Source of the DNA: JAHBXE01 sp044222195
GTDB lineage: Bacteria; Planctomycetota; Phycisphaerae; Phycisphaerales; UBA1924
Assembly (NCBI GenBank): GCA_044222195.1
Contig: JBGANS010000003.1
Coordinates: forward strand, 124,001 to 188,000
Length of the DNA stretch: 64,000 nt
Direction of reading: 5' to 3'
The notes below the pieces were generated by a model, which was given only the letters and a program-made list of their open reading frames with translations, did no database searches and was not told the DNA's origin. Shown here in pieces: positions 42,861 through 51,954 of the stretch. Position numbers and translations under genes: made by a program. Position 1 is the stretch's first letter, and each line of letters opens with the position of its first letter.

Positions 42861-42866
42861 TACACT
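42861..42866 (+). promoter_or_regulatory. TACACT -10-like hexamer of the ABC permease gene
   Basis: TACACT ends 7 nt before the ATG at 42874, with no ribosome site. Confidence 0.5.
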
Positions 42867-42873
42867 TCGCCCC

Positions 42874-44589
42874 ATGCGCGGCAGGACCTGGCACGCCATC
42901 ATTCTCTGGTCGCTCATCGCGGTGCTCGCGGTGCTGCTGGTGTATCCGATCGGGCTGACCGTCCGCGGCGGGTTTGCCAGTGACCCGGCGACGGGGCAGG
43001 GATTCACCTTCAAGCACGTGCTCCTGATCTTCCAGGACCCGGTGCTGAGGTCGGGGCTGCTCAACTCACTGAAAATCGCGGCGACGACGACGACCCTCGC
43101 CATTGTGATCGCGTTCCCGCTGGCCGTGCTGTCGGCGAAGTACTCGTACCCGCTCAAGGGATTGTGGAACGCGGTGGTGCTGGTGCCGCTGATCCTGCCG
43201 CCGTTTGTGGGCGCGATCGGGGCGAGGTCGATTCTCGGGCGCGAGGGGGCGCTCAACGCGCTGCTCGGAACGGACTGGGACATCCTCGGGGAAGCAAAGT
43301 TCTTGGGAGTGGTGGTGGTGCAGGCGCTCTCGCTGTACCCGATCATTTATCTGAATGCGACGGCGGCGCTTGCGAACCTGGACCCGGCGCTCGATGAGGC
43401 GGCGGAGAACCTGGGCGCGGGGCCGTGGCGGCGGCTGTTTCGGGTGACCCTGCCGCTGGTGCGGCCGGGCCTGTTCGCGGGCGCGACGATCGTGTTCATC
43501 TGGTCATTCACGGAGCTTGGCACGCCGTTGATGTTTGACTACTACCGGGTGACGCCGGTGCAGATCTTCTTCGGGCTGCGCGAGGTGGAGAACTCGGCCC
43601 AGCCGTATGCGTTGACGCTGGTGATGCTGGGCGCGGCGGTGGGGATGTACGTGCTGGGAAAGATGGTGTTCGGCGGGAAGGCGTACGCGATGTACTCGAA
43701 GGCGTCGCGAGCGGGTGGCGAGAAGCAGCTCGGCGGCGTGGCTGGCTATGTGGCGGCCGGGGCGTTCGGATTGGTGACGCTGCTGGCGGTGATGCCGCAC
43801 ATCGGGGTGGTGCTGACGTCGGTGACGGTGCCGGGGCGGTGGTACGGGACTGTGCTGCCCGGGGCCGTGACGAGCGAGCACTACGCGACGGCGCTGGGCG
43901 AGCCGGATTCGTTCCGGTCGATTGTGAACAGTCTGAAGTTTGCGTCGATCGCGGTGGCCGTGGATCTGGTGCTGGGAATCCTGGTGGCGTACATGATCGT
44001 GCGGACGAAGGTGCGCGGGCGGGCGTTGCTTGATGCCTTGTGCATGTTGCCTCTCGCGGTGCCCGGGCTGGTGATGGCGTTTGGGTACGTCGCGATGAGT
44101 TTGCGGTGGCCCTTTGGCAAGGATGGGCCGCTGGGGAGCGTGGCGTCGGTGCTCGGGGCGGACCCGAATCCCATTCCGTTCCTGATCGTGGCGTACGCGA
44201 TACGGCGGCTGCCGTACATCGTGCGGTCGACGGTGGCGGGGTTGGAGCAGACGTCGGGCGAGCTGGAAGAGGCGGCGGTAAACCTCGGGGCTTCGCGGTT
44301 CACGGCGGTTCGCAGGGTCATTGTGCCGCTGATCGTGGCGAACCTGATCGCGGGCGGGCTGCTGGTGTTCAGTTTCTCGATGCTGGAGGTGAGCGATTCG
44401 CTGATCCTGGCGCAGCAGCAGAAGAACTTCCCGATCACCCGGGCGATCTTCGGGTTCATGGACCGGCTGGGCGATGGGCCGTACATCGCGAGCGCGATGG
44501 GCGTGTGGGGGATGGCGCTGTTGACGGTGACGCTGGTGGGGGCCTCCCTGATGCTGGGGAAGAAGCTGGGGTCGATTTTCAGGGTGTGA
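42874..44589 (+). CDS. iron(III)-type ABC transporter permease, duplicated domain (FbpB-like)
   Basis: 571 residues with about twelve membrane helices in two homologous halves. Each half carries an EAA loop for the ATPase: DEAAENLGAGPWRRLFRVTLPLVRPG and LEEAAVNLGASRFTAVRRVIVPLI. Length and duplication match FbpB-type permeases for ferric iron or similar ligands. The periplasmic binding protein candidate is encoded at 47111 on the other strand; no ATPase gene is in the window, so the transporter is split. Substrate is inferred from family likeness. A long imperfect inverted repeat follows the stop. Confidence 0.9.
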   Translation: MRGRTWHAIILWSLIAVLAVLLVYPIGLTVRGGFASDPATGQGFTFKHVLLIFQDPVLRSGLLNSLKIAATTTTLAIVIAFPLAVLSAKYSYPLKGLWNAVVLVPLILPPFVGAIGARSILGREGALNALLGTDWDILGEAKFLGVVVVQALSLYPIIYLNATAALANLDPALDEAAENLGAGPWRRLFRVTLPLVRPGLFAGATIVFIWSFTELGTPLMFDYYRVTPVQIFFGLREVENSAQPYALTLVMLGAAVGMYVLGKMVFGGKAYAMYSKASRAGGEKQLGGVAGYVAAGAFGLVTLLAVMPHIGVVLTSVTVPGRWYGTVLPGAVTSEHYATALGEPDSFRSIVNSLKFASIAVAVDLVLGILVAYMIVRTKVRGRALLDALCMLPLAVPGLVMAFGYVAMSLRWPFGKDGPLGSVASVLGADPNPIPFLIVAYAIRRLPYIVRSTVAGLEQTSGELEEAAVNLGASRFTAVRRVIVPLIVANLIAGGLLVFSFSMLEVSDSLILAQQQKNFPITRAIFGFMDRLGDGPYIASAMGVWGMALLTVTLVGASLMLGKKLGSIFRV

Positions 44590-44596
44590 GCACAGG

Positions 44597-44730
44597 GACG
44601 GAGTGACGCAGAAACGCACTGACGGAGCGATGCAAAGGCGGAAGAACCGCAGACGCGCAATGGCCCGTCACGATCCAGGGCCGTTCACGCGCCGCCTGCC
44701 TTCGTCGCCGCGTTTCTGCGTCGCTCCGTC
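44597..44730. repeat. long inverted repeat of microsatellite type
   Basis: Arms 44597-44617 and 44710-44730 (21 bp, one mismatch that can be a G-U pair) enclose 92 nt. The arms read GACGGAG(T/C)GACGCAGAAACGC. It lies between the permease stop and the AsmA-like gene and could fold as a hairpin in RNA; no T run follows. Confidence 0.8.
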
Positions 44731-44747
44731 ACTTCCTACAGTCTGTC

Positions 44748-45752
44748 ATGAAACTCATCAAGCGCCTCGTGATCTTCGGGATCATCGGTCTGGTCGTGCT
44801 GCTCATCGTCGGCGGGATCGTTCTCACGCTGACGATCAACTCGATCGCCAAGCAGGGAATCCAGATCGGGGCGACCTCGGCGCTCGGGGTTGAGACGAAA
44901 CTCAACACGGCGAGCGTCGGTCTTTTCTCGGGCACGTTCGGGCTCAACGGCCTCGACGTGTCCAACCCGCAGGGGTATCCGAGCAAGCACTTCGTGCAGC
45001 TCGGGGACGCCAAGGTGGCGGTGTCGCTTGGGTCGCTGACCAAGGACACGATCGTGGTGCCCGAGTTCACGATGGACGGGCTGGATGTTCACCTCGAGCG
45101 CAAGAGCGGCAAGTCGAACTACGAGGTGATCCTGGAAAACCTCGACAAGCTCAGCGGCGGCAAGAGCACCCCCAAGCCGACCGAGCCCAAGCCCAAGGGT
45201 TCGGAGAAGAAGCTGATCGTCAAGGCGCTCACGCTGAAGAACATCACGATCCACGCGGACATGGTGGACGCGGGCACGCCCGGGCTGGCCGACCTTGCCA
45301 AGGTCACGGTGCCGATCCCGGAGATCAAGCTGCAGAACGTCGGGCAGACGGGCGAGGGCGTGGGCGGAAGCGGCGTGACGATCGGGGAGCTCTCGGGCAT
45401 CATCGTGCAGACGATCATGGCCGCGGTGGTGGAGAAGGGAGGCGTGCTTCCGGAGCAGCTCCTCGGCGAACTCAAGACGCGCCTTTCAAGCCTTGGCGGA
45501 TTGAAAGGGCTCAACGCCAGCTTCATCACCGAATCGGGCGGGAGCGTCAAAGCGCTGGGCGAGCAGTTCGGCGCGAAAGTGGGCGATCTTGGCACGGGCG
45601 TGAAGAAGGCGGTGGAGGATGCGACCAAGGGCCTGGGGCCCGCGGGCGACAAGGCCAAGGACGCCGCGACCAAGCAGATCGACAAGGCAACGGACAAGCT
45701 CAAGGGTCTCTTGCCGAAGAAGGAAGAGCCCAAGCCGGCGGACCCGAAGTAG
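44748..45752 (+). CDS. AsmA-like envelope protein
   Basis: 334 residues. One N-terminal helix (LVIFGIIGLVVLLIVGGIVLTL) anchors a periplasmic beta-rich part: IGATSALGVETKLNTASVGLFSGTFGLNGLDVSNPQGYPSKHF, which matches the N-terminal AsmA-type pattern seen in proteins that shape or move lipids between membranes. A Pro/Lys linker (STPKPTEPKPKGSEKK) and an Ala/Lys-rich C-terminus (KDAATKQIDKATDKLKGLL) follow. Family assignment is by pattern only. It converges with the GH30 gene (8-nt gap). Confidence 0.65.
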   Translation: MKLIKRLVIFGIIGLVVLLIVGGIVLTLTINSIAKQGIQIGATSALGVETKLNTASVGLFSGTFGLNGLDVSNPQGYPSKHFVQLGDAKVAVSLGSLTKDTIVVPEFTMDGLDVHLERKSGKSNYEVILENLDKLSGGKSTPKPTEPKPKGSEKKLIVKALTLKNITIHADMVDAGTPGLADLAKVTVPIPEIKLQNVGQTGEGVGGSGVTIGELSGIIVQTIMAAVVEKGGVLPEQLLGELKTRLSSLGGLKGLNASFITESGGSVKALGEQFGAKVGDLGTGVKKAVEDATKGLGPAGDKAKDAATKQIDKATDKLKGLLPKKEEPKPADPK

Positions 45753-45760
45753 GCCTCCAT

Positions 45761-47107
45761 CTATTGCGGAGAGGCGATCCCGGCGCGGAGCGTTGTGACG
45801 CTCTGGGCGGGGAGAGTCAGTATCGCCTGACCGGCAGTGACCGAGACCGCGTCGAGGGCGGCGGCGTTGAGCGTCGCTGATGAACGGGATGCATCGAACG
45901 CTGCCACACCGCCGGGCGCGTGGGCGATTGCGAGCGACACGGGCTGATCAACGGCGCCCATGTTGATGAGCACAACAGTGAGCGTGCGGGCCTGCGGGTG
46001 GTGAAAGGCGCTGACGAGAATCGTGGGATGGGTGGGCGCCACGTCGATGCGCACCGCCCCGGGCCGGATGAAGCGGTAGAACTGTCTCGCCGCGAAGAAC
46101 TTGGGCGTGGGTTCGGCGAGGCTCATGAGCGCGAACTCGCTGGGCGAAGGGTCCGTGATCGCCCAGTAGACCCAGGCCTCGCAACGGCCGTTCACCAGGG
46201 CGCTGTGGATCTTGCGGGCCAGATCGAGGGCGCCCGGTTTGCCGCCGTGCTCCAGCCACGTTGGTTGTTCGCCGGAAGTCTCCGTCATCCAGATCGGGAG
46301 ATTGTTTTTCTTGGCGAGAGCGGCGAGTCGTGGCCAGCCGGATGTGTCCCCCGGTTCGCCGTGGATATTGAGCATCGAGAGCGCGGCGGGTGTTGGCTTT
46401 GAGGCGGAGATCGCCGAGAGGTACTTGGTCCAGCGTGGCTCGTCGGCGTAATCCTCGGGGGCCATGAGGCGGGTCGTGACGTTGAAGCGTTTGAACGCCG
46501 CGGCGACGGCGTTGATCGCGTCGCGCATCTCGGCGGGCGTGTAGATGCACGAGTCGTAGGGCTCGACGAAGTGCGGCTCGTTCTGGATGGAGAGGGCGAA
46601 GATGGGAACGCCGTAGGTCTTTTCGAAGCCCAGGCACGCCGCGGCACAGAACCTCGCGAAGTGCTCGCGCCGGTCGGGACGGAGATGTCCGCCGTTCTTG
46701 GTGGAGGCGTTGTCCTTCATCCACGCGGGCGGGCTCCAGATGGAGAGGATGACCTTGAGCCCCGGGTCGAACGTGTGCATCGTCCTGATGAAGTTGGCCG
46801 GGGGGCTGAACTTCGTGAAGTCGAAGGACTCGAGATTGAGCGACTCGGTGTTCAGGTCTTCCTTGGGCAGGACTTCGGGAGGAAGGGCCAGGCGGATGAT
46901 CGACGCGCCGAGTTCATCGCCGATCCTGGCGGCGAAGGAATCCTTTGCGTAGAGGTCGGTGACGGCGGGGATCCAGGTCCCGGTGGCGGTCACGCCGAGG
47001 CCCTGGATGGTCTGGTGGGGCTTGGCGAAGTCGATGGTGAAGGGGGTTTGCGCGCGAAGGCCGGATGACAGAAGGAGCGCGAACGCGAAGGTCAGCCATC
47101 GTGCCAT
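45761..47107 (-). CDS. secreted glycoside hydrolase, GH30-like
   Basis: 448 residues with a signal peptide (WLTFAFALLLSSGLRAQ). The (beta/alpha)8 domain has GLGVTATGTW, SIWSPPAWMKDN, the acid/base Glu in LSIQNEPHF near residue 175 and the nucleophile Glu in IWMTETSGE near 273. A small beta-sandwich fills the last 80 residues (ILVSAFHHPQARTLTVVLINMG). This fits GH30 glucosyl or xylan hydrolases; the exact substrate cannot be read. The ATG is 3 nt after the stop of the iron-binding protein gene, so it is the third gene of an operon. Confidence 0.82.
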   Translation of the reverse strand: MARWLTFAFALLLSSGLRAQTPFTIDFAKPHQTIQGLGVTATGTWIPAVTDLYAKDSFAARIGDELGASIIRLALPPEVLPKEDLNTESLNLESFDFTKFSPPANFIRTMHTFDPGLKVILSIWSPPAWMKDNASTKNGGHLRPDRREHFARFCAAACLGFEKTYGVPIFALSIQNEPHFVEPYDSCIYTPAEMRDAINAVAAAFKRFNVTTRLMAPEDYADEPRWTKYLSAISASKPTPAALSMLNIHGEPGDTSGWPRLAALAKKNNLPIWMTETSGEQPTWLEHGGKPGALDLARKIHSALVNGRCEAWVYWAITDPSPSEFALMSLAEPTPKFFAARQFYRFIRPGAVRIDVAPTHPTILVSAFHHPQARTLTVVLINMGAVDQPVSLAIAHAPGGVAAFDASRSSATLNAAALDAVSVTAGQAILTLPAQSVTTLRAGIASPQ

Positions 47108-47110
47108 GGG

Positions 47111-48208
47111 TCAGTTCGGAAAGACAGCGATTGCGTTTGGAATGGCGTGGAATACACGATCGAAGCCGGGATCGCTGTCCACGCCCGGGATGTCGTGGAT
47201 CTTGCCGGAGAGCTCGGTTCGCAGGTTCATCCGCAGCGGGACATTCCCTGATTCACTCAGCGCCAGCACGCGTTCGGTGCCGGCGCTGAGCAGGAAGTCG
47301 GCCAACTTCTGGGCGGCGCCGGCGTGTGGAGCGTTCTTGAGGATGGCCACGGTATTGGGAATGCACAGTGGCCCGGATGAGTCGAGAGCCTCGCCGTGCT
47401 GCCCGCGCTCCGGCGTCTCGAACACCAGGGCCACGGGCCAGTGCTCGCGCTGGCCCACCAGCACATCGTCGGTGTCGGTCAGACCGATGTCGATCTCGCC
47501 CTGGGCCACGGCCCGGACGACGGCGGAGTTGCCGTCGAAGTACCGGAGACCGTTGGCGAGCAGCGCGGTGACCCAGGCGCGATATCGGCTCTCGCCGTTG
47601 TGCGCCGCAATGGCGCCCATGTGGCCGCGTGTGGTGCCGAACTGGGGCCGGGCGATTCCTATGCGGTTCTTGAAGCGGGGATCGGTGAGCGTTTCCAATC
47701 CCCGGAACAGATCCTTCTCGGAAAGCCTCGACGTGTTGTAGACCATGGCCCGGGCCCGCACGGCGAAACCGTACCACGTGCCGTCGGGCGCGGCGTATCC
47801 CTCGGGCCATACGCCGCCGAAGTCCTTGAGTGCTTCAGGTTTGAATGGCTCGAGCAATCCCTCCTCGGCCAGTTTCATGGTGCCGAAGGGTTCGTTCGAC
47901 CACCAGACATCGGCACGCGGGTTCTTGGACTCGGCGATGACTCGCTGCACCAGGCCCGTGGTCTTGGTGGCCTCGGTGTCGCCGACGAGCTTGACCGTGA
48001 TGCCGGTTTCCTTCTCGAACGCGGGGATGATCTCGCGGAGGAGGTAGTCGTCGCAGCTGGTGTAGAGGACGACTTCCGGGGCGGCGGGCTTGCCGCTGCA
48101 CGACCACGCGAACCCGAGTGCGAGCAGCACAAGGCACGGCGCCGCCAGCCACAGGCGGGTGGTTGTCGCTCCCGCCGCTGTTCGTCCGGCCCTTCCGCCC
48201 TCGCTCAC
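47111..48208 (-). CDS. ABC transporter substrate-binding protein, ferric iron type
   Basis: 365 residues. An N-terminal hydrophobic stretch ends in FAWSCSG with a possible lipid-modified Cys37. The body is a periplasmic binding protein of the FutA/FbpA type: VVLYTSCDDYLLREIIPAFEKETGI, ADVWWSNEPFGTMKLAEEGLLEP, GIARPQFGTTRGHMGAI and DIGLTDTDDVLVG. It should present iron (or a similar ligand) to a permease such as the one at 42874. The GTG start overlaps the stop of the preceding coiled-coil gene (GTGA), so the two are coupled. Confidence 0.88.
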   Translation of the reverse strand: MSEGGRAGRTAAGATTTRLWLAAPCLVLLALGFAWSCSGKPAAPEVVLYTSCDDYLLREIIPAFEKETGITVKLVGDTEATKTTGLVQRVIAESKNPRADVWWSNEPFGTMKLAEEGLLEPFKPEALKDFGGVWPEGYAAPDGTWYGFAVRARAMVYNTSRLSEKDLFRGLETLTDPRFKNRIGIARPQFGTTRGHMGAIAAHNGESRYRAWVTALLANGLRYFDGNSAVVRAVAQGEIDIGLTDTDDVLVGQREHWPVALVFETPERGQHGEALDSSGPLCIPNTVAILKNAPHAGAAQKLADFLLSAGTERVLALSESGNVPLRMNLRTELSGKIHDIPGVDSDPGFDRVFHAIPNAIAVFPN

Positions 48209-50016
48209 TTCTTGTCCTTAGCGTCCTTCGCCGGCTCTTTGGCCGGTTCGCCCGCCTGCTTGGCCTTGGCCTTGGAGTCGAGCGTGCCGAAGTAGTGCTT
48301 GACCGTGCCCTCGTACTCGCGGGACACGGTCGTGCCGCCGAGCGCTTCGGTCGCGGCCTTGGTGCCCGCGGCGACGGCCTCGGCAAACTCGGCGACGGAT
48401 TCGCCGCGGACCTGGTCTCCCTGGACCAGCCGGCTGCCGATGATCGGCCCCCCGCCCTGCTTGGTCGGGCTCTTGACCTTGTCGATCTTGACCGCGGCGT
48501 CGGTGTCGTCGTGGGCGCGGCCGCTCCAGGCCTGGCCGGGTCCGCCCATGCCGTTGCCGGGCTTGTTGGCGGATTCGCCGGCTTTCCACGGGCTCTGCTT
48601 CTGGCCGCCGTTGGCCAACTCGCCCTCGCCGTCACAATCACCGCCGGGGCAGTTGCCACCCTCGCACTGGCCGCCCATCTTCGCGAGCTGGCGCTTGGCT
48701 TCATCCATCGCGGCTTCGAGGGCGCCCATCTCGCCGTCGAGCTGTTCCATTTCTGAAAGCTGGCCGGCCATGGCTTCCATCGCCTGCTGGCCTTCCTGGC
48801 TCATGCCTTCCTTGCTCATGTTCTTGGCCATCTCGCCCATCTTCTCGCCCATGCCTTCGCACTGCTTGTTCGCTTCCATCTGGGCGAGGGCGTTCTTCAT
48901 GAGCTCCTGCTTCTGCCCGTCGCTCATGTTCTTCATCTCGTCCAGGGCTTTCTTCAGCTCTTCAGGATTCGACGCGGCCTTGGACGCCTGCTCCTTGTTC
49001 ATGCCCGCCTGCTGGAGCTGCTTCTCGAGGTTCTGCTTGTCCTTGGCCAGCTTGTCGAGCTGGGCGGCCATCTTCTTCATCTGCTCCTGCATCTTGGCCT
49101 TGTCTTCGGGGCTCATGGAGTTCTGGCCCATCTGCTTGGCCAGGTCGTCGAGCTGTTCCTGGGCCTTGGCGAAGTCTCCCTTTTGCATGGCCTTGGCGAG
49201 CTGGTCCATCGGTCCCGGACCGGGCTGCTTGAGCTGCTTCATCGCCTGCTTGATCGCCTCGAGCTGCTTGGCCTTGTCACCCTGGCGCATCTCGCCGAGC
49301 TTGTCCACCTGATTGGTGAGCTTCTTCACGGCCGCGCGCCGGATTTCATCGGGCGTCTGCGGGGCCTTCTGGTCGGCGGCCTCATTGGTCGCTTCATCGT
49401 TCTTGACTTCGACCTTGGCCTGCTTGAGGAGCTCGTCGAGCTTCTGCTGATCCTTCTTCACCTCGGCCTTGACCTCGGTGACCTTCTTCTCCTCGTCGAT
49501 CTTGGCGGTGCGCTTCTTGAACGCGCCGAGGACATCCCAGTGCGGGACGGAGAACCAGAGCACCACGAGCGCCAGCACGAGCGCCAGCGGTACCGGCCAG
49601 AGGCGCGGCGCGGCGTACGGGATCGCGCGCCGGACATCGACCCTGGTCGCCCGGTCGCGGGCGGTCTCGACCACGGCCTGGGCCCAGGCGTCCTGGCTGC
49701 TCGCGACGCACATGGCGGTGCTGAGCGATTCGCGGAGGTCGGCGCGCTCGTCAAGTTCGCGGGCGACGGTGATGCCGCGGGCGCGGCGGATCATCGACCA
49801 GGCGATCGAGCCGACGACGGCGCCGGCAAGTGCCACCAGGGCGATGCGGCCCCAGTCTCCAGGGAAGTCGATGACGAGGCCAAAAATGCGCTGGGCAAGG
49901 AGGGTGAGAATCAGGGCCGCCATCGCCGCGGAGAGCATCACCGCGAAGGTGTGGAAGAGATCAATGACCAGGAGCCGCCAGGCGGCGAGCTTCAAGACGC
50001 GGCGGATTTCGTTCAC
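48205..50016 (-). CDS. coiled-coil membrane protein, DUF4175-like
   Basis: 603 residues. Two N-terminal helices (FAVMLSAAMAALILTLLAQ, GRIALVALAGAVVGSIAWSM), a basic linker, a third helix (LALVLALVVLWFS), then about 270 residues of Met/Gln/Lys-rich coiled coil (QMGQNSMSPEDKAKMQEQMKKM). A Cys/Gly block CEGGNCPGGDCDGEG and a C-terminal domain (IDKVKSPTKQGGG, then REYEGTVKHYFGTL) follow. The build recalls DUF4175-type proteins of unknown role. GTG start with GGGAGGTGA upstream. First gene of the operon with the iron-binding protein and GH30. The coiled coil may support oligomers; no enzyme motif was seen. Confidence 0.75.
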   Translation of the reverse strand: MNEIRRVLKLAAWRLLVIDLFHTFAVMLSAAMAALILTLLAQRIFGLVIDFPGDWGRIALVALAGAVVGSIAWSMIRRARGITVARELDERADLRESLSTAMCVASSQDAWAQAVVETARDRATRVDVRRAIPYAAPRLWPVPLALVLALVVLWFSVPHWDVLGAFKKRTAKIDEEKKVTEVKAEVKKDQQKLDELLKQAKVEVKNDEATNEAADQKAPQTPDEIRRAAVKKLTNQVDKLGEMRQGDKAKQLEAIKQAMKQLKQPGPGPMDQLAKAMQKGDFAKAQEQLDDLAKQMGQNSMSPEDKAKMQEQMKKMAAQLDKLAKDKQNLEKQLQQAGMNKEQASKAASNPEELKKALDEMKNMSDGQKQELMKNALAQMEANKQCEGMGEKMGEMAKNMSKEGMSQEGQQAMEAMAGQLSEMEQLDGEMGALEAAMDEAKRQLAKMGGQCEGGNCPGGDCDGEGELANGGQKQSPWKAGESANKPGNGMGGPGQAWSGRAHDDTDAAVKIDKVKSPTKQGGGPIIGSRLVQGDQVRGESVAEFAEAVAAGTKAATEALGGTTVSREYEGTVKHYFGTLDSKAKAKQAGEPAKEPAKDAKDKK

Positions 50017-50162
50017 GCATCACCTCCCGGTGAAGATTCGACCACGAGATTGTACGGAGAGCCGGGGTTGGGGTTGCTCTGGAGGGTTGGACGCCGGATG
50101 ATGGGGGTTGGTTCGGTCAAGGTTGTGTAACACCCCGGCATTCCCGTAATTACGCCACTCCT

Positions 50163-51533
50163 ATGTTCGGCATTCCGTACGCCAGGCAGGATTGGATTGA
50201 CGCTGAGGTGGCCAAGGCCGCGGCGAGGGATCCCTTTGGGCACCGCCTGCACCTGATTCTCGGCCTGACGTGGCTGGTCCTGGTGCCGGGGCCGATGAGC
50301 GTTGTGGAGTTCGCGGGGGCGGGGCTTTGGGGGGCCTGCGTCCTCCGGGCGTACTACATCCACAGGACCTGGCGGTCGTTCGGGTGCCATCCCATGCTTT
50401 GGATGATCGCGGCGTTTGTCGCGTGGCAATGGCTTTCAATGACGTGGAGCCCGAGCCCGAAACTGGGGTGGGGCGAGATCATCCAGAACCGGTGGGTCTG
50501 GGCGATGTGGATGACGTGGTGCATCCTGCCGCTCCGCGGGGCGATGATCGCGGCGCTCGCGGCGGGGTTTCTGGCGGCGAACGCGGCGCAGGTGTTGCAT
50601 GGCGTCGGGCTGGCGTTCGACATCCCGTCGATCACGTTCAATCGCCATCCGGATCGGAACCCGGGGTGGTGGCAACCGGTCGTGGCAGGTTCGATGTTGA
50701 CGGCGGCGCTGGGTCTGCACCTGCCGGCGGCGGTGATGGGGTCGGGACGGATGCGGTGGGTGGCGACGGCGTGCGCGGCGGCGACGCTGGCGGGCGTGAT
50801 CGCGACGGGATCGCGCGGGGCGTGGCTGGCGTCGGGGGCCCTGGTGGTGATCGTGCTGGCGGTCGCGGCGTTGCGGTGGTGGCGGACCTCCGGGACGCCT
50901 GTTCAAGGTTCGCACGAAAACCCGCCGCGTTCAGGGAGGAGGATGGTCTTGACGGGCCTGATCCTCGCCGCGGCGGTTGGGGTGGTCTGGCTCGGCGCGG
51001 GAAAGCAGATCTCTCGCCGCTATGAGAACGCACGCGAGGAAGTGCGCAAGGTCATCGAGCACCGGGACTACACAACGTGGATCGGCGCGCGGGTGCTGAT
51101 GGCGAAGTTCGCATGGATGGAACTGCGGACAGATCCTCTGCGGGGCGTCGGCGCCGGCGGGTTTAAGACGTGGGCCGATGCGCACCGTGACCCGAACGAG
51201 CCGGGGTACATCTACCCGCACGCGCACAACACGTACCTCCACATCGCGGCAACGACGGGCGTGGTGGGGCTCGGGCTGTACCTCGCGGTGATGGGTATGG
51301 GGCTCTACGGCGCGTTCAAGGGAATGGGCACAAAGATGGGGACGTACGCCGCGGGGCCGGGCTTTGCGCTCATCGGCCTGCTGCTGGTGGGCATGACGGA
51401 TGTGATTGAGCTCAACGCGCAGACGGCGGCGCTGTCGTGCGTGCTGCTGGGGCTGTGTATGAGGCCGCGACCGGGCGAGACTGGATTGCCGCCATGGAAG
51501 AAGGCCGCGTGGGGGAAGCCGTTTCCGAGATGA
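50163..51533 (+). CDS. O-antigen ligase/polymerase-like membrane protein
   Basis: 456 residues with about ten helices. The Wzy_C-type region is seen in IATGSRGAWLASG and the periplasmic loop with GAGGFKTWADAH...IYPHAHNTYLHIAATTG, where the conserved His and Asn of ligases lie. Such proteins join sugar chains at the outer face of the membrane. No other polysaccharide genes are close. Divergent from the coiled-coil operon; TAATTA lies 10 nt before the ATG. Confidence 0.85.
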   Translation: MFGIPYARQDWIDAEVAKAAARDPFGHRLHLILGLTWLVLVPGPMSVVEFAGAGLWGACVLRAYYIHRTWRSFGCHPMLWMIAAFVAWQWLSMTWSPSPKLGWGEIIQNRWVWAMWMTWCILPLRGAMIAALAAGFLAANAAQVLHGVGLAFDIPSITFNRHPDRNPGWWQPVVAGSMLTAALGLHLPAAVMGSGRMRWVATACAAATLAGVIATGSRGAWLASGALVVIVLAVAALRWWRTSGTPVQGSHENPPRSGRRMVLTGLILAAAVGVVWLGAGKQISRRYENAREEVRKVIEHRDYTTWIGARVLMAKFAWMELRTDPLRGVGAGGFKTWADAHRDPNEPGYIYPHAHNTYLHIAATTGVVGLGLYLAVMGMGLYGAFKGMGTKMGTYAAGPGFALIGLLLVGMTDVIELNAQTAALSCVLLGLCMRPRPGETGLPPWKKAAWGKPFPR

Positions 51534-51590
51534 GTTGCCGAGCCCGCGATCGCTGGAGAGCCGGAGGCAAGCCTCGCGCTGTACGCACCG

Positions 51591-51881
51591 TCACTCCCCA
51601 ATCGCCCGCGGCCCTTCCTTGCCCGCCGTGCGTTCCATGTAGCCCTTGCCCTTGCGCTCGTACTTGGTGAAGCCGAGGCGCTCCAGGTTTTTGTTGCTCA
51701 TGCGGGCCTTGTTCGCGGAGAGCGCCAGGCCGAGATTCGGAGCGACAATGGCGCGCCGAACGGGTTCGCCCGTTTCCGGGTGCCTGGTCAGCGCATCGGC
51801 CTTGATCGACTGTGTGATCTCGAACGTGCGGCCGGTGGGCTCGCCTTTGCCGGTCAGGATTTCGTAGACGTAGGTGGGCAT
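51591..51881 (-). CDS. FmdB-like small protein that has lost its zinc cysteines
   Basis: 96 residues. MPTYVYEILTGKGEPTGRTFEITQSIKADALTRHPETG then EPVRRAIVAP follows the FmdB family pattern (MPTYxY, FExxQS, VRR) position by position. The family has CxxCG and CPxCG zinc pairs; here they are LTGKGE and HPETGE, so no zinc ribbon is possible. The C-terminus is basic (NLERLGFTKYERKGKGYME). A -10-like TACACT lies 8 nt before the ATG. Alternative: an unrelated small protein that only resembles FmdB. Confidence 0.65.
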   Translation of the reverse strand: MPTYVYEILTGKGEPTGRTFEITQSIKADALTRHPETGEPVRRAIVAPNLGLALSANKARMSNKNLERLGFTKYERKGKGYMERTAGKEGPRAIGE

Positions 51882-51889
51882 TTCGGTAG

Positions 51890-51895
51890 AGTGTA
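51890..51895 (-). promoter_or_regulatory. TACACT -10-like hexamer, leaderless start
   Basis: TACACT ends 8 nt before the ATG at 51881 of the FmdB-like gene. Confidence 0.45.
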
Positions 51896-51954
51896 TGTGG
51901 GAAGGTTCCGCCGAACGCCCTCGGGCCCGGCGGCGAAACACGGGCGTACCTGCA

